In this document: one piece after another, positions 58,884 to 64,000 of the stretch
Layout: the number at the start of each line of letters is the position of its first letter
Position numbering within the stretch: position 1 is the stretch's first letter
Assembly: GCF_002237645.1 (NCBI RefSeq)
Contig: NZ_MJUZ01000013.1
Span: 1 to 64,000 of the forward strand
Length of the DNA: 64,000 nt
Direction of reading: 5' to 3'
From: Desulfovibrio sp. MES5
GTDB lineage: Bacteria; Desulfobacterota; Desulfovibrionia; Desulfovibrionales; Desulfovibrionaceae
Position numbers and translations under genes: made by a program
The notes under the pieces: model-generated
Seen by the model: the letters and a program-made list of their open reading frames with translations, nothing else
What the model was told of the DNA's origin: nothing
Database searches by the model: none

Positions 58884-59299
58884 TGGACCAGATTAACTTT
58901 GAAATGCTCCACATTTCGATTTGTCATTCTGTCGAAAGATGCGATTGGCGTTAGCCATTAGCGGGTCTTTGCCGCTTACGTATAGCGACAGCCATCAGCA
59001 GGCTGTCCGTTCAATTAACCAATTGCTGTCTTTGCGGCAGCCGTTGCCCGCAGGACTGCCTGAACCGTTGACGGAACCGTCTTACGGGGCAGGACAACAT
59101 CACTACGAATGGCGACAGCGATTGCATGGGACAAGTCGTGTCGTTACGCATGCAGGCTTCAAGCGTAGTTTCTTGCGTCACAGCGCTTGAAGCCTGCGTC
59201 ACAACGGCTAAAGCTCAGCTGAATCCACGCCACGCTGCGGCGCGCGCACTCGTGTGCAGCGTTAGAGTATTTTAACTTATTTCAACGTTAAAACTCCCT
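58884..59299 (+). repeat. Dispersed repeat family A, copy 4, with nested insert
   Basis: The copy starts ACCAGATTAACTTTGAAATG and ends TTTCAACGTTAAAACTCCCT, a more decayed version of the ends. It is interrupted at the same place as the copy at 57474: after GCGATT there are about 270 bases (58947-59216), then AGCTGAATCCACGCC. The insert shares with the other TTAACCAATTGCTGTCTTTG, GCGGCAGCCGTTGCCCGCAG and GCGACAGCGATTGCATGGGA, but has about 30 extra bases at its front. Confidence 0.8.
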
Positions 59300-59309
59300 G
59301 ACACGCCGT

Positions 59310-59340
59310 TGCCCCGGCTGGAAGGATCCCAGCCGGGGCA
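59310..59340. terminator. Terminator-like hairpin downstream of repeat copy 4
   Basis: TGCCCCGGCTGG (59310-59321) and CCAGCCGGGGCA (59329-59340) pair perfectly over 12 bases with a 7-base loop. No long T-run follows; it may end the dehydrogenase transcript. Confidence 0.6.
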
Positions 59341-59460
59341 CAATACTGCGAGATGCTTAACCTGCGAGGACGTGTCCCACAGACGACGGGTGTCGGCACG
59401 CCTGGCCGCCCTCACTCACCCGACAGGCTTTGCGGCCTGAGAAGACAAACTTCTGACAAT

Positions 59461-59488
59461 GGCCCACCCCTTAATTCCGGGGCGGGCC
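59461..59488. terminator. Hairpin between convergent genes
   Basis: GGCCCACCCC (59461-59470) and GGGGCGGGCC (59479-59488) pair with one wobble. On the plus strand TTGTTTATTGTTTG follows. It lies 22 bases after the adhesin stop codon, so it may serve both strands. Confidence 0.65.
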
Positions 59489-59509
59489 TTGTTTATTGTT
59501 TGTTCTCAC

Positions 59510-62500
59510 CTATGACGAATGCGTCATGACGAATTTGGCCACTTCGTTGTTGTCGTCGGCTCCACTGTTCGTAAGCGTGGTGCTCAGGGTCAACGCGGCC
59601 GATGCGTTGGTATACGTGCCGTCGACATTGTGGGTCCAGGCATCGCTCAGGGTCATGGTGGTATGCCCGCCGTCCGTGCTGTCAACCACATGAATGCCCA
59701 CATCCGCCAACTTGCCCAGGTCGGTAAGGCCGAGGTCCGCAGCAGCCTTGCCGTCGGCGCCCTTGATAGCCACTTCAACCTCCTTGGCAACGTTCAGCAG
59801 GGCGTTCATGTCTTCCGTGGAATCCACGAGCATGAAGTCAAGACCGGCCCCGCCGTTCAGGCTGTCGCCCTCATGGAAGACCATGATATCGTTGCCAGAG
59901 CCGCCGTAGAGGTGATCACTGCCGCCGTGACCGTCCAGGTAGTCGCTGCCGGAGCCGCCGTAGAGGATCTCGCTGACGCCAGAGCCGCCATAGAGGTGGT
60001 CGTCGCCAGAGCCGCCGAAGAGCAGGTGGCTGATCCCGCTGCCGTTGCTGATATCCACGCTGTGCAGGCCTGAGCCGAGGTCTTTGATATCGGCATCCAG
60101 GTTCAGGCTGGCAGTGGCGCTGTCGAACGCGCCGTGACTGTCCGTGGCCGTGAACATGAAGGAATCACTGAGGCCGACGGACGCACCCCAACCGCTACTG
60201 CTCAGGTGCTGTTGCAGATCGGCCAGCCCCTGCTCGGTGTGGATGTTCAGGTCATAGTGGTAGGTGCCGTTGCTATCCACGGTAACATGGCCGTACTCGG
60301 CGTCATTGCTCAGACTGAAGATCAGGCTGTCCTTGTCGTTCTGGTCCACATCTGTGGCCAATAACGTGCCGGTCAGGGTGGTATAATGGTCATCATGGGC
60401 CACGGGTGCGTCATTGATGCCGTTGACCGTCACGGTAACCACCTTATCCACCGTGCCGCCATGCTGGTCGTCCACACGGATGGTAAAGGTTTCCGCTGCC
60501 GACTCGCCCGCGCCAAGGTAGGCAATCAGGTCATGGCTGGCCTGATAGGTATAGCCGCCATGCGCGTCGATGGTGAAGGTGCCGTATGTGCCTGTAACGG
60601 ATGTGCCATGCCCGGCTGCATCATACGTGTCGCCATGCGAAGCCGTGTACATCAGCACGTCTGTTGTATCCGCGTCCGAGGCTGTGATATGACCGCCTAC
60701 GGCGGCGGGTATGGCCGCGTCCGTGGCCGTCAAAGCGGCGTCATAAACGCTGACCACGGGGGCGTCGTTGACGCCGTGCAGGGTGATGTCCAGTGCTTTT
60801 TCGCTGGACACTGCCCCGTAGGTGTCCACGGCAACAATGGCAAACGTGCCGCCTAAAACGCTTCCCTCAGCGCCCAGAGCCTTGAGGCTGGCGGCGTAGT
60901 CCGCGTCCATCGTGAAGGTGTACTTACCGGTGGCGGAATCCAGCGCCAGAGTGCCGTGCTCGTTATGCAGGGTGGTCACAAAGCCGCTGCCTGTCTTGAT
61001 GTAGTAGGTCAGCTTGTCGCCGTCCACGTCAGAGGCATTGACCGCGCCGCTGATGGCCTGGCTGGGGGCGCCATTGTCCGTGAGCGTGGTGTCCCCGGTG
61101 AAACCATGGACCACAGGGGCATCGTTGCTGCCCAGCACATTGACCTGCAAGGGCATATCGTTCGTGCCGCCGTGCCCGTCGTCCACAGACACTGTGGCAT
61201 TGATGGTGAAGGTTTCACCCTGACCCAAATGGGCAATACCGTCCTTGTCGCTGGTAAAGGCATAGTCCGCACGGCCATCGCTGCCCTTAACAATGCTGAA
61301 CGCCCCCAGATGTACGACAGCCTTGTCGGTGGACGACCCGTCCCACAGGCTCCACTTGCCGTCCGCGCCCTTGACCACAAAGACATCCAGAGCCGTCAGA
61401 TCGCGGGGAATCTCGGTGGTTTCGGCAACGCGCAACTGCCCCTGATCCAGCACAAAGCCCGTCTTATCTGCCCAGTCTGCATCCTTGGCGACGATGCTGT
61501 AGGTCAGAGTGTCCTTGACATCCACATCAATACCCAGGGCCGTACCTTCCACCTTATCCCCGGCGGCCGTAAGATACAGGGACGCGCCCGTGCCGGAAGC
61601 GCTGGAAAGATCGTCATAGGTGTGCAGACTCAGACTGGGCACATCGTTGGTTCCTTGAATGGTCACATCAATGACCTGGCTGGCCGCCTTTCCACCGGCG
61701 TCCGTCACTGTAATGGTAAAAGTGTCGTGGGCCTTTTCGGTCCCACCCAATTGCTGCACCTTGATCGAGTCGTTGTTGACGCGGTACTCGTACTGGCCCG
61801 TGGTGGTGTTGAGCAACAGCGTGCCGTACTGGCCTTGCACAATACCGGGCAGGCCGCTGGAAGCCACCGTGCCAAGGGCCGTGCCGTCGGCACCCTGCGC
61901 GCCGCTATGCGCTGCCGTATAGGTCAGCGTATTGCCGGTATTGAGGAAGCCCGTATCCGTATCCGTACCGTGTGCAGCGCCGGTAACCGCAGCCGTGCCG
62001 TCTTCCGTGGCCGTAAGGTTTTCGGCACTGAGCGTGGGCGCGTCATTTTCCGCCGAGAGCTTCACGGACAGCGTATAGTCCGTTGTACCGCCATGCCCGT
62101 CGGCTATGGTGATTTTCACTTCGTCGCTGGCGTTGCCTACATAGTTCACCCCACTATTGGGAGTGTATGTATAGGTGAAGGTGCGGGTGCCGCTGGCGGC
62201 ACCGACAGAGCCGGGCGTAATGACGTAGGAGCCGTACTTGCCGCCCACAGTAAAGGTGCCGTCGCTATTCTCTGTCGCGCCAGCGATGGTCAGATGGTCG
62301 GCGTCGCCGTGGTCAATGTCTTTAATCGTGAAGCTGCCGGAGACAGAATTTGCGTCCCAAATGCCCCCTTCGGCCTGATGCAGGCCACCGGCCTTAACGT
62401 CACTCAGCACATAGGGGTTATCATTGGCGCCGCTGATGGTGATAGTGATGGTGCTCTCATCACCATGGCCGTTCACCACGTTAAAGGTCTGCACCAGTTT

Positions 62501-64000
62501 TTCACCCTGTGCCAGACCCTGCACCTTGGGGTTGTCGTTGTTGAGGGTATAGGTATAGGAACCGTTGGGCATAAGCACCAGGGTGCCGTAATCGGTGCAA
62601 ATGACGCTGTTTTTGGGCACGGCATGGTCTGTGGCGGACGCATCCTCTTCTGCCTTTTCCGTATACGTGCCGGTGAGGAACAGGCCGCTGTCGTTGCTGA
62701 CGGGGCTGCCGTCGGCCTTGACGGAACCAGTGGCTGTGGTGTCCGTATCTTCAATGACAGCATCGTGGACATTGCTGTCATCCTTGATGGTCATGTAGTC
62801 GGAACCGCCAGTACCTCCGGTCCCGGAGCCGTCTTCTGCCTTGGTTACGGTGATGATGATGGGAATGGCCTTCTCGGCCACGGCATAGTGCTCGTCGCGT
62901 ACATAGACAGTGAAGCTCTCCGTGCCGCTTGCGCCCTTGGCAAGGTTCAGATAGTCCGCGTCAGCTCTGTTGAGCACATAGCTGTAAGTGCCGTCGGGCT
63001 GGATGATAAGCGTGCCGTACTTGCCCGCAACGGCCTGGGCCACAGAACCATCGACAATGCCGTTGTCGGTCGTGTCCTGCACAACAAAAAAGCTCAGCTT
63101 GGCTCCCTTGTCCACATCGCTGACATAGCCCGCAAGGGTGCCGTGCGTCTCAATGCCGGTACCGCTCACACTGCCGGATACGGCCTCAATGGTCGTGCCG
63201 CTTGTGTGCAATGCCAAGTAATCTCTAACAGTTTCAGCACCTTCGGATGATTTGAGGTAATTGAATATGGACTCAAACCTGACCCAACCGAGATTGTTAT
63301 ACGCCGTACTATAATTGTTGACGTCCGCGAGTTTCGTGAAGACACTCCAGTCGTTTGTGTTCAGCCCTGAAGTAAAAACAGCTTTGAACAGCCAACTATT
63401 CGTGTCCCCCCAGCTTATCTTACCTGCATCGTGCAGGGCCACAACTCTTGCAGCCTCAGCGGCAACGATCTGCCTAAATTCGAGACTTGATGCATCCTTC
63501 AAAAAGTTCTCAGTGGCCACCCACTCGCTAGCATTAACACTACTGAACGTTGCTACGCAGGCTGTAACCTCGGCATCGGTGACCACTCCTTCCACAGTCA
63601 CATGGGGCAGCCCGCTCACCACCGGCGCGTCATTGGTGCCGTGGAGGGTGATTGACAGGTCGCCATGAACGGTTTCCTGAGCAGCGGCGGCAGTGTTGCC
63701 ATTCTCAGTGGATGTGGAGGTGGAGTCCACACCAAGTTTGAGCGTCAGGGCATCGTTCGTGTTCAGGTGATTCAGCGCAGTCTGATCGGGCGTGAAACTG
63801 TAGGTGCCGTTAGCATTGAGAGTCAGAACGCCATAGCCCGCAAGTGTGTTATCACCGACATGCATACCATCGAACGTAGCTACAGTCTTGCCCTCGCCGT
63901 CGGTGATGGTCAGGGTCGTTTCATAGATAAATGTGTCGTAACCCTTGTTATCGACATCATTCACCTTGAGGGTTCCGCTGTACGTCGCCTTCACGTCCGC
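59510..64000 (-). CDS. VCBS/RTX adhesin, C-terminal part (gene continues beyond the window)
   Basis: At least 1496 residues of a giant extracellular protein; the frame is open through the last base (A-D-V-K-A-T), so the start is outside. It consists of VCBS/cadherin-like domains of about 100-150 residues, each starting with a G-x-ND-x-P junction (GTNDAPVVSG, SGANDNPYVL, SAENDAPTLS, GTNDVPSLSL, GSNDAPVVHG, GVNDAPVVSV, GINDAPVAHD). Near 60025-59830 come about six RTX calcium-binding repeats (GGSGDDHLY, GGSGSDYLD, GGSGNDIMV), then an amphipathic C-terminal part ending VAKFVMTHSS. This is the plan of type I-secreted adhesins. One VCBS repeat is interrupted by a different domain (63586-63185). No secretion genes are in the window. 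Confidence 0.92.
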   Translation of the reverse strand, partial: ADVKATYSGTLKVNDVDNKGYDTFIYETTLTITDGEGKTVATFDGMHVGDNTLAGYGVLTLNANGTYSFTPDQTALNHLNTNDALTLKLGVDSTSTSTENGNTAAAAQETVHGDLSITLHGTNDAPVVSGLPHVTVEGVVTDAEVTACVATFSSVNASEWVATENFLKDASSLEFRQIVAAEAARVVALHDAGKISWGDTNSWLFKAVFTSGLNTNDWSVFTKLADVNNYSTAYNNLGWVRFESIFNYLKSSEGAETVRDYLALHTSGTTIEAVSGSVSGTGIETHGTLAGYVSDVDKGAKLSFFVVQDTTDNGIVDGSVAQAVAGKYGTLIIQPDGTYSYVLNRADADYLNLAKGASGTESFTVYVRDEHYAVAEKAIPIIITVTKAEDGSGTGGTGGSDYMTIKDDSNVHDAVIEDTDTTATGSVKADGSPVSNDSGLFLTGTYTEKAEEDASATDHAVPKNSVICTDYGTLVLMPNGSYTYTLNNDNPKVQGLAQGEKLVQTFNVVNGHGDESTITITISGANDNPYVLSDVKAGGLHQAEGGIWDANSVSGSFTIKDIDHGDADHLTIAGATENSDGTFTVGGKYGSYVITPGSVGAASGTRTFTYTYTPNSGVNYVGNASDEVKITIADGHGGTTDYTLSVKLSAENDAPTLSAENLTATEDGTAAVTGAAHGTDTDTGFLNTGNTLTYTAAHSGAQGADGTALGTVASSGLPGIVQGQYGTLLLNTTTGQYEYRVNNDSIKVQQLGGTEKAHDTFTITVTDAGGKAASQVIDVTIQGTNDVPSLSLHTYDDLSSASGTGASLYLTAAGDKVEGTALGIDVDVKDTLTYSIVAKDADWADKTGFVLDQGQLRVAETTEIPRDLTALDVFVVKGADGKWSLWDGSSTDKAVVHLGAFSIVKGSDGRADYAFTSDKDGIAHLGQGETFTINATVSVDDGHGGTNDMPLQVNVLGSNDAPVVHGFTGDTTLTDNGAPSQAISGAVNASDVDGDKLTYYIKTGSGFVTTLHNEHGTLALDSATGKYTFTMDADYAASLKALGAEGSVLGGTFAIVAVDTYGAVSSEKALDITLHGVNDAPVVSVYDAALTATDAAIPAAVGGHITASDADTTDVLMYTASHGDTYDAAGHGTSVTGTYGTFTIDAHGGYTYQASHDLIAYLGAGESAAETFTIRVDDQHGGTVDKVVTVTVNGINDAPVAHDDHYTTLTGTLLATDVDQNDKDSLIFSLSNDAEYGHVTVDSNGTYHYDLNIHTEQGLADLQQHLSSSGWGASVGLSDSFMFTATDSHGAFDSATASLNLDADIKDLGSGLHSVDISNGSGISHLLFGGSGDDHLYGGSGVSEILYGGSGSDYLDGHGGSDHLYGGSGNDIMVFHEGDSLNGGAGLDFMLVDSTEDMNALLNVAKEVEVAIKGADGKAAADLGLTDLGKLADVGIHVVDSTDGGHTTMTLSDAWTHNVDGTYTNASAALTLSTTLTNSGADDNNEVAKFVMTHSS
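63185..63586 (-). other. Non-VCBS domain inside the adhesin repeat array
   Basis: Between the VCBS pieces HVTVEG and SVSGTGIETHGTLAGYVSD lie about 134 residues unlike VCBS: DAEVTACVATFSSVNASEW, FRQIVAAEAARVVALHDAGK, NSWLFKAVFTSGLNTNDWSV, FESIFNYLKSSEGAETVRDY. The segment is predicted to be largely helical and has many Trp, Phe and Tyr. Its DNA is visibly AT-richer and its codons less GC-ending than those of the flanking domains, so it may have been acquired separately. No known domain was recognised. Confidence 0.7.

Noticed and set aside
60956..63250. A 764-codon open frame on the plus strand opposite the adhesin
   Set aside because: It mirrors the VCBS domains, which have clear protein-level repeats on the minus strand; no ribosome binding site or domain is seen.

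Overview
The window reads as chromosome of a GC-rich, strictly anaerobic sulfate reducer of the Desulfovibrio type, probably close to the D. desulfuricans group. The evidence is the gene set itself: a one-chain pyruvate:ferredoxin oxidoreductase followed by pta and ackA, the siroheme-dependent (alternative) heme pathway genes ahbC, hemB, ahbD and an ahbA/B-type subunit, several chemoreceptors, and two very large repeat-rich surface proteins. This assignment rests on recognised families and has not been checked against a database. No rRNA, tRNA, CRISPR array, phage or transposase gene is visible.

Layout. 1-1297: no convincing gene. 1298-4691 (minus): topA overlapping an XdhC/CoxI-type gene. 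5011-6889 (plus): two lipoproteins that both resemble TraT. 7407-9551 (minus): a Cache-type chemoreceptor. 9552-10949: a long leader with an AT-rich centre, then a 2150-residue protein built of about 44 beta-strand repeats (10950-17402). 17893-19665 (minus): a chemoreceptor with an apparently periplasmic CZB zinc domain. 20558-27660 (plus): por, pta, ackA, the path from pyruvate to acetate plus ATP, followed by a BenE-type transporter. 29343-34401 (minus): an ABC importer with one binding protein, one fused permease and two ATPases. 35228-39229 (minus): an NFACT/RqcH-type protein, dksA, and a ThiI-like PP-loop protein that seems to end in a second NFACT-R domain. 39506-48383 (plus): recA, alaS and the heme genes. 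49209-50354 (plus): a penicillin-binding-protein-type carboxypeptidase. 50781-55755 (minus): comM, lepB, a purine-type permease and a small lipoprotein. 55748-56659 (minus): a serine acetyltransferase. 57022-58878 (plus): a 61-residue protein and a 2-hydroxyacid dehydrogenase. 59510-64000 (minus): the C-terminal part of a VCBS/RTX adhesin that runs off the window.

The genes are mostly ordinary, but the spacers are not. Three families of dispersed repeats fill them. Family A (about 150 bp, imperfect inverted ends, four copies) carries in two copies a 245-270 bp second sequence in its central hairpin. Family B (about 75 bp with a long GC-rich palindrome) occurs five times, always downstream of a gene and in that gene's orientation. 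Family C occurs twice and has ends like those of A. Other points to look at are a His-Gly-Pro repeat on the front of AhbD, a foreign-looking domain inside a VCBS repeat array, the paired NFACT-R proteins, and a terminator-like hairpin directly in front of the NFACT start codon.
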